The notes: generated by a model not told the origin, from the letters alone. A stretch of DNA of 22,607 nt from a virus (IMGVR_UViG_3300035145_001615:1-22607); one strand, 5' to 3'. Counted from the first letter of the stretch, positions 13,446 to 22,104 are shown. Translations and numbers: made by a program.

Positions 13446-14752
13446 TGAACCATGAGAATTGGCAGTTCTCTTTCGTCCAAGAGATTGGACAGAGCACTAT
13501 ATGGGTTCCTTCATTAGGTTGGGCCTATCCTCTAAATGTCCAGTTCTCAAACTTGACGGACGGGTCAGCGCCTTTTGAAGAGATGCCCACCGTTACCGTA
13601 AGCGGTGACCACATCAGGGTCTACTACGCTATCCCCTCAGATGTCTCAGGTGCAGAGTTATCAGACGGAGCGACTGAGTTTACCCTGACAGGCCGTATTA
13701 AGATCCTTAAAAAGACTAAGGGCTTCCCTAGAGGCGTATACGATACCGAGGCCACGGTTGTTGTGAATGAAGACTTTTCAACAACTCTGCCTTCATTGAC
13801 GAGAGATAATCCATTCCTCTATATCGATCATGAGATCGCTGATAGTAATAATCCCCTGTGGTACTACACCGTATTCTATGAGGGGGTCACAGATCTAGGA
13901 GATACGAAGTGGGGCTTCTCCCCTATATATGGGCATGGCAGGGCCTTCTCCTTAAACTCTGGCGAGAGTTCATACGGGCGTGACGCCTATGAGTATATGC
14001 CAAGAGCCTTTAAGGTTCTAGATACACGGAAGCACTCACGTCAGCTCTATCGGTTCCTTCAAGTCTTGGGGAAGCCCCTTGATGAGCTCTCAGAGCGGTT
14101 ACAGAGGTTCTTGGAAACGAAGCACAACCCTTCTACGGTAGATGCGGCTTTACTCCCTTACATAGATCATCTTTTAGGTTGGCCCACTAATTTTGAACTT
14201 TCAGAGCCTCGTAGACGCTTTGAGACTTCAACAGCGGTGTCCGTTTGGAAGTCTAAGGGCGCGAATGATGCGCTTGAAGTGACACTACAGAACATCACAG
14301 GTTGGGACGCTGAACTAGAAGAGGGTTATAAGTATGTCCTCACTACAGCCACCACGGAAGATGTGCTCGATGCTTCCGTGCCCCCTTCTGGGTGGGTAGA
14401 GTCCACAGACGGTGTTTGGGCTGATTTTGTAAACAGCCAACCGTTTAATGGGACTGTAGACTTGTCGGGCGCTTCCACCATTAACTTGAGCGGTGATTCA
14501 AACCAAAACGTGAGGGTGATTGCTGACTTCTCAGAAGACGGTTGGATTGAGCCCAGGGGCGTACTTGTTGACCTTTATACTGAGGGCGGAAATGTACTGC
14601 CTACCGATGTGACCATCAATAAAGTCAATCGCCTCCTAGCCCTACTTGGGGTATACTACGCGAAGTTTAAGATAAACGTCCGTGAGGCTATCCTTGAAGA
14701 CAGCTTCACAGAGAATATGGATCTGACCTACACAGAGACGCATACAGACTAG
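13445..14752 (+). CDS. P2 gpI-like baseplate/tail protein
   Basis: 435 residues. Start ATG 13445 overlaps the preceding stop; GGGGG just upstream can serve as ribosome site. Residues 1-180 are beta-rich (immunoglobulin-like pattern, e.g. TDGSAPFEEMPTVTVSGDHI). Residues about 184-290 match the gpI family core: YMPRAFKVLD, RQLYRFLQVLGKPLDELSER, LLPYIDHLLGWPTNFELSEP, RRRFETSTAVSVWKSKG and LQNITGW. The C-terminal third is again beta-rich with an NLSGDSNQNVR segment. In P2 gpI and the Afp12/PVC12 counterparts, this protein works with the gpJ-like protein in the wedge and anchors fibres. It is much longer than P2 gpI (176 residues); the added N- and C-terminal beta domains may be fibre-docking modules. 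Confidence 0.88.
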   Translation: MNHENWQFSFVQEIGQSTIWVPSLGWAYPLNVQFSNLTDGSAPFEEMPTVTVSGDHIRVYYAIPSDVSGAELSDGATEFTLTGRIKILKKTKGFPRGVYDTEATVVVNEDFSTTLPSLTRDNPFLYIDHEIADSNNPLWYYTVFYEGVTDLGDTKWGFSPIYGHGRAFSLNSGESSYGRDAYEYMPRAFKVLDTRKHSRQLYRFLQVLGKPLDELSERLQRFLETKHNPSTVDAALLPYIDHLLGWPTNFELSEPRRRFETSTAVSVWKSKGANDALEVTLQNITGWDAELEEGYKYVLTTATTEDVLDASVPPSGWVESTDGVWADFVNSQPFNGTVDLSGASTINLSGDSNQNVRVIADFSEDGWIEPRGVLVDLYTEGGNVLPTDVTINKVNRLLALLGVYYAKFKINVREAILEDSFTENMDLTYTETHTD

Positions 14753-14762
14753 GGCCGTAACA

Positions 14763-15335
14763 ATGCCAAGTAATAGATTTAGCCTTCATGCTAAAGGCTC
14801 CTATCAGGACACCTTGATTTGGGACTCGATCAATGGGTTTAAGAAGACTGAGATAAGGCCTTGGTTGTCTAATCAGATTCAGGATTCAGCCCTACTAACA
14901 GTCAGCGAGCGTCTTAGTGGATATAGCGAGCACCCTACAAACAACTATCAGTATTGGGGCGCGGTTAGACATATGAAGCTAGGTCAAGGAGATGTCTCTT
15001 GGGATAGTACATCCCCGACGAAGGACGTTACAGCGACCGATGTTTTAGACGGCGTCTATACAAAGCATCTATCTGTGGACAATTTCATATTCTTGAATGA
15101 GTCTGGCGCGGAGGTTAGCACCGTTAAGAGCGCGTTTCGCATCTCAGTAACCATCGGTTCGGACGAGGCGAACGGGTATGCTTTAAGAGAGTTCGGCCTC
15201 TTCTCAGGCTCCGAAGACAACCTGCCCTTTACATGGAATATGTTTAACTGGGTTGACCACCCAGTCATCAATAAAGATACCAACCTAGTTATACAGCGTA
15301 CTGTAGACATTCAATTCGGGATTACAAGGAGCTAA
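14763..15335 (+). CDS. fibre-attachment or peripheral baseplate protein
   Basis: 190 residues. ATG 14763 has AGGG near 14752-14756 at the previous stop. The protein is predicted beta-rich with a central strand-turn pattern. Its clearest motif is A140-L-R-E-F-G-L-F147, which resembles the x-E-x-G-L-F motif of tail-fibre N-terminal and tail-collar-like proteins, where it forms part of the baseplate docking domain. The last strand (VIQRTVDIQFGI) is also typical of such modules. Lying between the gpI-like gene and a 1636-residue fibre-like gene, it probably bridges wedge and fibre. I cannot identify a specific family, and a capping or chaperone role is possible. Confidence 0.6.
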   Translation: MPSNRFSLHAKGSYQDTLIWDSINGFKKTEIRPWLSNQIQDSALLTVSERLSGYSEHPTNNYQYWGAVRHMKLGQGDVSWDSTSPTKDVTATDVLDGVYTKHLSVDNFIFLNESGAEVSTVKSAFRISVTIGSDEANGYALREFGLFSGSEDNLPFTWNMFNWVDHPVINKDTNLVIQRTVDIQFGITRS

Positions 15336-15337
15336 CG

Positions 15338-18300
15338 ATGGCGTCACAACCTAACCTGAGCGCACCTGGGCACACATTCGACGATACAAAGCAGTACAAG
15401 AAGGTCGTATTCCAGCAGGGCAAACCCGTGCTTGATGTTGACCTCAATGACATGAGTGACGCAATCCTAGCGCAGACTACTTCAGCTCTCGCAGAGAAAA
15501 TGGGGTTCGGCCCTTCACAAGTAGACTATAAAGACTGGGCGCTATTGAATGTAGAGCATGGTACGCCTACGAGTGCTAGGAACGCCTATAACTTCGCGCT
15601 CTCATTGGGTCGTATTGACACCTTAAAAGGTGTCATCGATACAACCGTATGGCGTGGTGACGGGTTCGACTCAAAGGTAATCTTTGATTATCAATCCATT
15701 GTAGACGGCGGTGTGGATAACCCCACGGATCGAGCGTACTCAAACTACATTTTAAAGGGTACGGTGACCGCGTCTGGTGATGGGACTTCTATCACAGATG
15801 ATCATAAGAACTTTAGTACATACATCGGCCTTTTGGATCGCAACTACGAGCGTGTAATTACCTCGAGCGCGACTGCCTCCCAAGTCAACGCGGGTATCAC
15901 CACGGCTTCCACGTCTTTCGGAATCAGGGTAGAGGAAGGGGCCTGCTCTGTAGTGTTTACTTCGGGCAACGCGGCGGGCAACATCGTTCCTATTACATCA
16001 ATCACAAACGGTGGCCGTACACTAAATCTGAGTTCTAATATCGGAGCACACACCGAGGGGGATTCTTATATCATCCTCCCAAGCAACGAATTGCGCTCAT
16101 ACCGCGATGCGTATAATGCCGCCCAAACACAAGCTGACTCAAAGCATCTTGGACTGGGCAAGCTTCCTCGAGTGGTGACTTATCTACAAGTATTTGAGGA
16201 GAGCATCGCTTCGGACGAGGACGCGGGTATCCTGTCATCTGCTTTAGGTATTGAGACAACGCATAGGACACAGCTCCGTTGGTGCGTTAGAACAGCTCTA
16301 GTCTATTTCTCCACCGAAGGAGATATTTTAGACAGCACTAGCGTAACAGATCTTAGCCTTGCCCACATCTTCTCTGAACTTGTAGGCGATAGCGTTGATT
16401 ACCAGTCAATGCTTGATTCGGCCTCTAGCACAGACGAGACATTGATCACGCAGTATTGGCGCGGTGTAGACTCGTCTGGAGCGCTTGAGAGCAACCTGAT
16501 GGGCCAAATGCCGTCTGCGGTGGGTGTAGAGGGCGTGACACCGATGCACTTCTTCGCGTCTAAAGAGGCCCAGGCAGACCGACTCATTTGGCCCTTCTTA
16601 AAATCTGTGCTTCTAAGGTCGCTTGATGGGTTGAACGGGTATAATGACGTTCAAGTCCTGAATATGCACTATTCAGAGAGCAAGTCTGCCACAAACGCGC
16701 CGAACGAGTCGCTCTCGCCTTATTTTTATCTAGGCATGGTGACAGACAACACAGCCACGAACGTAGTCCACGCTCGGCTTGGTGTAGAGGGCTTGTTTAC
16801 GCCTATTGATTCAGGCTGTGAGCCTGCGTCTTATAAGTCCCCTATGAGGATCGTTACAAGCCAAGCAGACCTGAGCGAAGATAACATGCTGTCTCGTTCT
16901 CTCTACGGGCCATCGGGGGTTCTCTACGGCGCGACCGCACCGTTGGTCTTCCCAAACGTAGCTTCTCACCTGTCTTTTGTTGATCAGGCGCTCATTGGCC
17001 TTATGGGCCTTGGCTCTTTTGGTTCTGATAAAAACGGCTTCTCCGTACCCTCCGCAATCGACTATACCCCAGACGGGGCGAACGCTTCTGTAGCTCAGGC
17101 GGGCTACGGCTCGGGCGCTGTTAAGCCCTTCGGCCTTCTCGCTCCTTCTTCAGGCCTAGACGGCTTTAACTCGGGCTCTTCCTCATATCTACTGCGTGAT
17201 AAGGGCTCCCGTAGCAGTCACACCGTCAACATGGATGACGAAGACCTTGGTTGGAGCATCCACATAAAAGAGGCTAGTGGCTTAGAGGGCGCTGACGGAA
17301 CCGACCTCTCTCTCAGGTCTTGGCACCAAGGGCCTGCTCAGGCGGTGGCCTTTAACCAAGGTCTTAGCTTCCGTAAGCTCGCGATCAAGACCACAGCTCA
17401 CAAGAGCGCTGACCTCTTTACGGTATCCGCACAGCCCGCATACGATGCGAGCTCTGCACAGTTGACCGAGAAGCTTACCGCGCCAGGCACCTTTGCGATG
17501 ATCCCCGCCTATAAGACCGTCGGATCGACCTTAGATCTTGAGTCTTATGCGGGCGCGGGTGCGAAATACGAGGCAGGCGTCAACGAGTACCGTAACTCCG
17601 CCCAAAGCGAGCCTGGGCAGATCCAGACCAACCTCCCGAAGAATCTCTTGCTCCAGTACTACTCAGGGTATGGAGTCTCAGAGTCTACCATTGAGAATAC
17701 GAGCCGTGACCTGAACGACCACGGTTACGGCCCTTGGAACCGCTTTGACCAAAAAGACGCCAACACCAACAGCGGTTTTGACCCTAGTCTACACCCTGCT
17801 GATCTATGGGCTAACAGAGCCACCGCAATGAGGCTCAGGTACCATGTTGGTGACTTCTATCCAGGGTCAAAAGATGCTCGAGGAATCCCTGCTAATCAGC
17901 TCGTAGATAGCCTCAACCTGTTTGTCAGGGTAGAACCGCTCTCACTTACGCATTGGATGACGATGCCGAAGCACCAACACTCGATCTTAGAGAACAGTTT
18001 GGTGCTCGCAGAGGGTATTGAAGCGCTCTTGAAGGTGTCTCACGGTATCGGTGATACGCAGAAGCTTATCAACGGTGACGGTGCGCCCTTGGTGACCGCG
18101 AGTTCGCCCTATAAGGTGGACGGGAAGTATCCTCATAAGCCTGAACTGAACTCAACAGGCGCTGAAGGCGATGTCGATCCTTTTGACTTGCCTTTTGGAC
18201 ACGACGCCCACCCGTTTGTGCATTGGTACCATCCTGCTCAAAACGAACTGCAAATGCCCGCTCCAAACTCTACTGCGGATCAATTCTATCAAAACGCGAA

Positions 18301-20248
18301 TGGCGATTATTTTAGGGTTACTGTCTATCCAAAGTTTGGACGTAGGTCGTTAATTGTGCCTGCTCTTGTTCCCTTCACAATGAACGCACATGAAGTGAAT
18401 TTACAGCACGATACACATGACTCACACAGTATCCCTATCTTCTCGTATACAGAAGCTGGCACAACTGTGCCTTCTTACCCTGATGAGACAACGAGCAACC
18501 CTTATTCTGTAGGCATCAACCCAGACTTGGCAGACGCGGGGACAAATGATGTAGATGATGGGGTACTTCCTTATGTGCCCTATGCAACTAAAACCTCTAC
18601 AAGTTCGACGTATACATATGAATACCCCGACGGGTCTACAGAGGTGTTCAGGACGAACCAGATAACCTTCCCGACTCTGTTTGACAACTATAATGATGCT
18701 GAAGGCGTCGGTCCTGTATTCTTACCTGCTTCTAGAAAATACTTAAATTACAGCGGTGACGCTAGTTCGCCTGCGTTGGGCTTTAATAAATTGCTGAAAG
18801 CCGATTCTAGTAGCGTATGGGAATACATTGATTCCAAAGAGGATAGCGCTTTCCCTTACGATGAGAGAGAGCAGTATTATTACAGCGAAGGGGGCACAGG
18901 TATCTCAGGCGTTCCGAGTGGCTTGCTCATGAACTTTGAGTCTTGGTCTGTCCCTGTAATGCGAGCCGCTATCCGTACTCGAACCGTAGCGGCGATTGTA
19001 AACTTAGTCCGTACAAGCTTTGAAACGGGGCTCGACACTTACAGTCTATCAGCCGATTACGCTGACTTCTTCACGATGCCCGCAGAGACTTGGAATACTG
19101 CAACCAGAGCAGGTCTACAGACCCCTGGCATTGGCCCAGACGCCCCGACAGATACACTCTTTGTTGGTGATATGGGTACCGCTGTTGGAGGCTACAGCGA
19201 GCGCGTGGCCTTCGCGTCTCCTCTGAACTTGGGCGTGGGCGCTCTTAATGTGGGCGGGGGGCTTCTCCATAACTCATGGACGGGTCAGTCTGTTGTACGA
19301 GACTCTTTTGAGGCGGCTTGGTACTACGCTAGTGGCGAAGACAATACTCAGCCTGTCTTGAACACCTTTTGGGCTCTTAGACATCAAGGCCTTCAGCAGA
19401 AGCTCTTGTTCAATTGCTCCTTCCGCGTCCTTCACCACCGCCCTTCAGGCCGTGATGCTAACGATGGCCCGAGCTCTATGCCTAAGAGTTTAACTGAGAT
19501 GTTCTTGGTACATGATAGGACGCAAGGCAACGCTGTTAAGGCACTCACACGCGCTACAAACAAGGCCGATGCTAAGCCGTTCATTCACTTGGCGTCTACC
19601 CACCCAGCATCAGCGGGCGTAAATAATCAGGTCGCTCATCCGAACTACACTAAGATGAGCCACCTTTACTCTATGGTGTCGGACTCTATCGGCGGTAGCC
19701 ATGACCCAAATGCCTATGGGGAGTCCAACGGTTTTGTTGAGTATATCTTCAGCAACCCGACTACACAGACATCGGCTATGGGTGACACCTTCGCGGTAGA
19801 CCCTTATGACTACCTCTCAATCTCTAACGGGACAACGCTCAGCACAAAGTCTAAAGAGAACGCTCATAACAATAGCGGGATTGAGATTGAGTTACTCTCA
19901 GAACTGAGCGCGATTCATGATGATCCTACCACTCGAGGCTTAGACCTTACGGGCGGTGACTTTGAGTTGATCGATACGATCCCGACTCCTAATGAGCTCA
20001 CGCTCCCTGGTGACCATGAGATTGTGTTTGTGCTTTATACTGGTCACTACGGTGCCAAGCTCTTTGATACTGCGGGCATCGTTGATACGTCAAACACCCC
20101 GACTGTTGCAGGGTGCCACCTTACTGCTACCCTTGAGTTAAACAGACCCTCTGAGCGCATCAGTTCTACCGCTACCGATGAGCACCACTACGGCCAAACT
20201 TCTGAGGGTAACCCAATCAAGGTCTACTCTATCCCAAGCACAACCTAA
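15338..20248 (+). CDS. giant fibre-like / peripheral baseplate protein
   Basis: 1636 residues, the largest gene here. ATG 15338 has AAGGAG closely upstream. Residues about 13-45 hold FDDTKQYKKVVFQQGKPVLD and then VDLNDM, which follow the pattern F-x(7)-V-x2-Q-Q-G-x-x-x-L-D-x-D-x-N seen at the N-terminus of DUF4815/DUF6519-type phage proteins located with baseplate genes; that domain presumably docks the protein on the baseplate. The remainder is Ser/Thr/Asn/Gly-rich with scattered Trp and Tyr, has no transmembrane segment and no recognised enzyme motif, and looks like a long chain of beta domains. Gene position after gpI suggests the receptor-binding arm or a wheel-like baseplate periphery. 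Bases about 18240-18780 are markedly less GC-rich than the flanks, hinting at domain replacement. Its exact role is inferred from position and N-terminus only. Confidence 0.7.
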   Translation: MASQPNLSAPGHTFDDTKQYKKVVFQQGKPVLDVDLNDMSDAILAQTTSALAEKMGFGPSQVDYKDWALLNVEHGTPTSARNAYNFALSLGRIDTLKGVIDTTVWRGDGFDSKVIFDYQSIVDGGVDNPTDRAYSNYILKGTVTASGDGTSITDDHKNFSTYIGLLDRNYERVITSSATASQVNAGITTASTSFGIRVEEGACSVVFTSGNAAGNIVPITSITNGGRTLNLSSNIGAHTEGDSYIILPSNELRSYRDAYNAAQTQADSKHLGLGKLPRVVTYLQVFEESIASDEDAGILSSALGIETTHRTQLRWCVRTALVYFSTEGDILDSTSVTDLSLAHIFSELVGDSVDYQSMLDSASSTDETLITQYWRGVDSSGALESNLMGQMPSAVGVEGVTPMHFFASKEAQADRLIWPFLKSVLLRSLDGLNGYNDVQVLNMHYSESKSATNAPNESLSPYFYLGMVTDNTATNVVHARLGVEGLFTPIDSGCEPASYKSPMRIVTSQADLSEDNMLSRSLYGPSGVLYGATAPLVFPNVASHLSFVDQALIGLMGLGSFGSDKNGFSVPSAIDYTPDGANASVAQAGYGSGAVKPFGLLAPSSGLDGFNSGSSSYLLRDKGSRSSHTVNMDDEDLGWSIHIKEASGLEGADGTDLSLRSWHQGPAQAVAFNQGLSFRKLAIKTTAHKSADLFTVSAQPAYDASSAQLTEKLTAPGTFAMIPAYKTVGSTLDLESYAGAGAKYEAGVNEYRNSAQSEPGQIQTNLPKNLLLQYYSGYGVSESTIENTSRDLNDHGYGPWNRFDQKDANTNSGFDPSLHPADLWANRATAMRLRYHVGDFYPGSKDARGIPANQLVDSLNLFVRVEPLSLTHWMTMPKHQHSILENSLVLAEGIEALLKVSHGIGDTQKLINGDGAPLVTASSPYKVDGKYPHKPELNSTGAEGDVDPFDLPFGHDAHPFVHWYHPAQNELQMPAPNSTADQFYQNANGDYFRVTVYPKFGRRSLIVPALVPFTMNAHEVNLQHDTHDSHSIPIFSYTEAGTTVPSYPDETTSNPYSVGINPDLADAGTNDVDDGVLPYVPYATKTSTSSTYTYEYPDGSTEVFRTNQITFPTLFDNYNDAEGVGPVFLPASRKYLNYSGDASSPALGFNKLLKADSSSVWEYIDSKEDSAFPYDEREQYYYSEGGTGISGVPSGLLMNFESWSVPVMRAAIRTRTVAAIVNLVRTSFETGLDTYSLSADYADFFTMPAETWNTATRAGLQTPGIGPDAPTDTLFVGDMGTAVGGYSERVAFASPLNLGVGALNVGGGLLHNSWTGQSVVRDSFEAAWYYASGEDNTQPVLNTFWALRHQGLQQKLLFNCSFRVLHHRPSGRDANDGPSSMPKSLTEMFLVHDRTQGNAVKALTRATNKADAKPFIHLASTHPASAGVNNQVAHPNYTKMSHLYSMVSDSIGGSHDPNAYGESNGFVEYIFSNPTTQTSAMGDTFAVDPYDYLSISNGTTLSTKSKENAHNNSGIEIELLSELSAIHDDPTTRGLDLTGGDFELIDTIPTPNELTLPGDHEIVFVLYTGHYGAKLFDTAGIVDTSNTPTVAGCHLTATLELNRPSERISSTATDEHHYGQTSEGNPIKVYSIPSTT

Positions 20249-20260
20249 TAGGAGGTTCAC

Positions 20261-20635
20261 ATGGAAATGGAAGGCGTAATTAAGCATATCGCTGAGGCTC
20301 TACTGCCTGTCTTCGGCGCTCTTTTGACTGCGTTCTCAAGCTACGCGGTGACCCTTATCGCTAAGCGACTCAAGATCAAGCTCGCTGACGAGGAGCAAGC
20401 GCTCTTGAGGGCGTCTGTTCGCAAAGCAATCGCGGGGGCTGAAGAGTGGGCGGCTCGTAAGGCTAGTCTCGACACAGACCCTGTGGCGGGGGCTCGTAAG
20501 GCCCAATGGGTACATGAGCGCATCAAGGAGCACTTCCCGAAGGTCGCACCAGATGAATTAGACCGTATCCTCGACGAGGAGTTGGCTATGATTGCTGACG
20601 TCGGCGCGACTCGAGAGAAGAAGTTAGAGGTTTAA
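20261..20635 (+). CDS. holin, LL-H-type (probable)
   Basis: 124 residues. ATG 20261 follows AGGAGG (20250-20255) by five bases; an ATG two codons later has a longer spacing. Residues about 9-33 form one hydrophobic helix (LLPVFGALLTAFSSYAVTLI), followed by KRLKIKLADEEQALLRASVRKAIAGAEEWA. That arrangement of a single N-terminal membrane helix, a K-I-K-L-x-D-E-E-Q stretch and a charged amphipathic helix is characteristic of the LL-H holin family (phage_holin_6_1). Holins of this kind assemble in the cytoplasmic membrane and time lysis. The C-terminal 60 residues are a charged helix. It is the first gene of an apparent lysis cassette set between fibre genes, although no endolysin is present within the window. 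Confidence 0.75.
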   Translation: MEMEGVIKHIAEALLPVFGALLTAFSSYAVTLIAKRLKIKLADEEQALLRASVRKAIAGAEEWAARKASLDTDPVAGARKAQWVHERIKEHFPKVAPDELDRILDEELAMIADVGATREKKLEV

Positions 20636-20639
20636 CACC

Positions 20640-20870
20640 ATGACTTCGGCGATCATCGGCCTCCTCACAACAATAATTCCCATCGTTTTAGACATTGTTT
20701 GTGATAGAATAACGACATCTGAAAAGCCTAAAAATAAGGGTGAGAACGATGTTCGTAGACTTCAACAGTCTAACGACGCGCTCAGCGTCGCTTCTACTTT
20801 TGCTAGTCACGATGACAAGTTGCGGCGTCTTTTGCTCCGAGCAAAGGGCTCCAAACGAAAGTCAAAGTGA
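20640..20870 (+). CDS. small membrane protein, candidate inner-membrane spanin (Rz-like) or antiholin
   Basis: 76 residues. ATG 20640 lies four bases after the holin stop, with AGAGG at 20626-20630. Residues 3-20 (SAIIGLLTTIIPIVLDIV) form one membrane helix; the rest is hydrophilic with a Lys/Arg-rich end (LRRLLLRAKGSKRKSK). A different-frame lipoprotein gene begins inside it at 20749 and runs past its end, the architecture of overlapping Rz/Rz1 spanin genes. Against a spanin: the protein is short for Rz, lacks a clear coiled coil, and positive charge after the helix could place the C-terminus in the cytoplasm, as for a second holin or antiholin. The gene is probably real, given its ribosome site, spacing and cassette position. 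Its role is unresolved. Confidence 0.6.
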   Translation: MTSAIIGLLTTIIPIVLDIVCDRITTSEKPKNKGENDVRRLQQSNDALSVASTFASHDDKLRRLLLRAKGSKRKSK

Positions 20871-21012
20871 AGTAATAGTTGTTGAAAAGTCCGAGATTCA
20901 ACAGAACGAGGACGGCTCCTACACAGTTTCCAAGGGTTGGATGCTGAATAGGATTTATATGGAAGAGCAACTCGAAGAGGCTCTTAATGCTTGCTTAGAA
21001 GGTGAACTGTAA
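20749..21012 (+). CDS. candidate outer-membrane lipoprotein (o-spanin, Rz1-like), overlapping
   Basis: 87 residues from ATG 20749, which has AAGGG at 20736-20740; a GTG at 20740 is in frame but has no ribosome site of its own, so it is rejected as start. The N-terminus is a lipoprotein signal: a short polar leader with an Arg, a hydrophobic core (SASLLLLLVTMTS) and a lipobox M-T-S-C with the acylated Cys at 25. The mature part is short, polar and acidic, with YTVSKGWMLNRIYMEEQLEEAL near the end. The first 122 bases lie inside the preceding small-membrane-protein gene in the +1 frame, as in lambda Rz/Rz1. Its TAA overlaps the ATG of the next gene. The mature part is not Pro-rich as in classical Rz1. 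It could instead be an exclusion lipoprotein. Confidence 0.65.
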   Translation: MFVDFNSLTTRSASLLLLLVTMTSCGVFCSEQRAPNESQSEVIVVEKSEIQQNEDGSYTVSKGWMLNRIYMEEQLEEALNACLEGEL

Positions 21013-21365
21013 TGTCCCCTGGCATCTATAATATGACTATTGAGCAGGGGAGCACTTTTAAGCTGTCCCTTGTCTACAAAGACTCAAACAATGCGGTCGT
21101 AGACCTGTCGGGCTATACAGCTCGTATGCAGGTTCGCTCGACTTTAAGTTCGTCTGTCAAGCTACTTGAAGTGACCACCGACCAAGTAGACCAGCTTTGG
21201 ATCGTTCCTTCTGCGGGACAGGTCAACATCAAGTTACCCGCTAGTGTAACCGCGCTCTTATCGCCCGCCATCGCGGTTTACGACTTAGAGATTGTTTCGG
21301 GCGAGGGTGACGTGACGAAGATCATTAAAGGTAAATGCAAAATTGAAGGCGAGGTGACTCGATGA
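21012..21365 (+). CDS. small beta-sandwich structural protein (BppU-like, tentative)
   Basis: 117 residues. ATG 21012 overlaps the preceding stop (TAATG), with AAGG at about 20999-21002. The sequence reads as an immunoglobulin-like beta-sandwich: NMTIEQGSTFKLSLVYKD, then VVDLSGYTARMQVRS, and a late VYDLEIV strand. The combination x-x-I-x-Q-G-x-T-F, a K-D loop, and D-L-S-G-Y-T-A-x-M-Q-x-R recurs in small phage proteins that sit next to fibre genes, some related to the N-terminal domain of baseplate upper proteins. It may decorate the virion or adapt a receptor-binding protein. No signal peptide is seen. It overlaps the next gene by four bases. Confidence 0.6.
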   Translation: MSPGIYNMTIEQGSTFKLSLVYKDSNNAVVDLSGYTARMQVRSTLSSSVKLLEVTTDQVDQLWIVPSAGQVNIKLPASVTALLSPAIAVYDLEIVSGEGDVTKIIKGKCKIEGEVTR

Positions 21366-21703
21366 GCGTTGAAGTATACCCAAACATCTACAACGTGGAA
21401 GTTTACGACTCTGTCGTATATGTACCCACAGCGTTGTCTCTGGTTAAGGTGAACGAGGATACGGAAGCCCTAGCGAATAAGGCGTATGTCGCAGATACGG
21501 GGGCGGGTGCGGTAGTCCTGTCTTTACCTTTATCAGCAAAGTTAGGTGACAGCGTAGAGGCGGTCAGATTCGGGGCGAGCGCCCTCACTATCGACCGAAA
21601 CGGTCACAAGATCAATGGTCTAGACCAAGACTTGTTGCCAGGGGATCTAGAGAGCGCTCGACTTCGCTATGTAGACTCAACCATTGGCTGGATTCGATTC
21701 TAA
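21362..21703 (+). CDS. small beta-rich protein, fibre-tip domain-like
   Basis: 113 residues. The ATGA overlap with the upstream stop and GAGG near 21351 support coupled translation. The C-terminal 70 residues (ANKAYVADTGAGAVVLSLPL, then GDSVEAVRFGASALTIDRNG and RLRYVDSTIGWIRF) follow a pattern common at the C-termini of phage fibre and structural proteins: a strand, V-x-L-P, G-D-x-V, an N-x-L-T-I-x-x-x-G strand, and a closing W. Those segments usually form the distal trimeric domain. A free-standing copy suggests a separately encoded tip or virion decoration. I can name no specific family. Confidence 0.55.
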   Translation: MSVEVYPNIYNVEVYDSVVYVPTALSLVKVNEDTEALANKAYVADTGAGAVVLSLPLSAKLGDSVEAVRFGASALTIDRNGHKINGLDQDLLPGDLESARLRYVDSTIGWIRF

Positions 21704-21713
21704 GGAGATCTAA

Positions 21714-22094
21714 ATGCCTAAGCATAGAGTAACACCGCCCACTACAGAGGGGCGTTTTAGAGCTGTCTTTAGCGCGGCTAACTTAAACACGACCGACTGG
21801 ACTGATGTTGACTCTTCAGACTTTGTGAGCGTCTCAACAGGTAACGCGCTCGATTCAGGATTGACCTTCACCTCACTCACGGCGGTCAATCTGTCTGGGG
21901 ATACGTTTTATCTCAAGTACCGACCTCGCGATGGCGTGGGGGATTCGACCTTGGCAAGCGCGGGTGTGATCCCAGTAACAAGTTCATGGTTCGACAACCC
22001 GACCAATCTGTATGAGGGGCCTGTCACCACAATTTCCTTTAAGAAGTCATCTGCAACAGATGACGTTCTCTTCATCGCTGGCTTTGAACTCTAA
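21714..22094 (+). CDS. small hypothetical structural protein
   Basis: 126 residues. ATG 21714 has AAGGAG (21702-21707) at the preceding stop. The protein is beta-rich with several Thr/Ser-rich strands (e.g. FVSVSTGNALDSGLTFTSLT), has no Cys, no membrane segment and no signal peptide. It is the third of three similar-sized beta proteins placed between the lysis genes and the fibre gene, so a virion decoration or fibre-adaptor role is plausible. I do not recognise a family; FALFIAGFEL-like final strand (DVLFIAGFEL) suggests it ends on a buried beta strand. Confidence 0.5.
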   Translation: MPKHRVTPPTTEGRFRAVFSAANLNTTDWTDVDSSDFVSVSTGNALDSGLTFTSLTAVNLSGDTFYLKYRPRDGVGDSTLASAGVIPVTSSWFDNPTNLYEGPVTTISFKKSSATDDVLFIAGFEL

Positions 22095-22104
22095 GGGGCT
22101 TTAA

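Noticed and set aside
20740-20748. GTG 20740 as the lipoprotein start
   Set aside because: AAGGG overlaps it and fits the ATG at 20749, which also gives a normal signal peptide.
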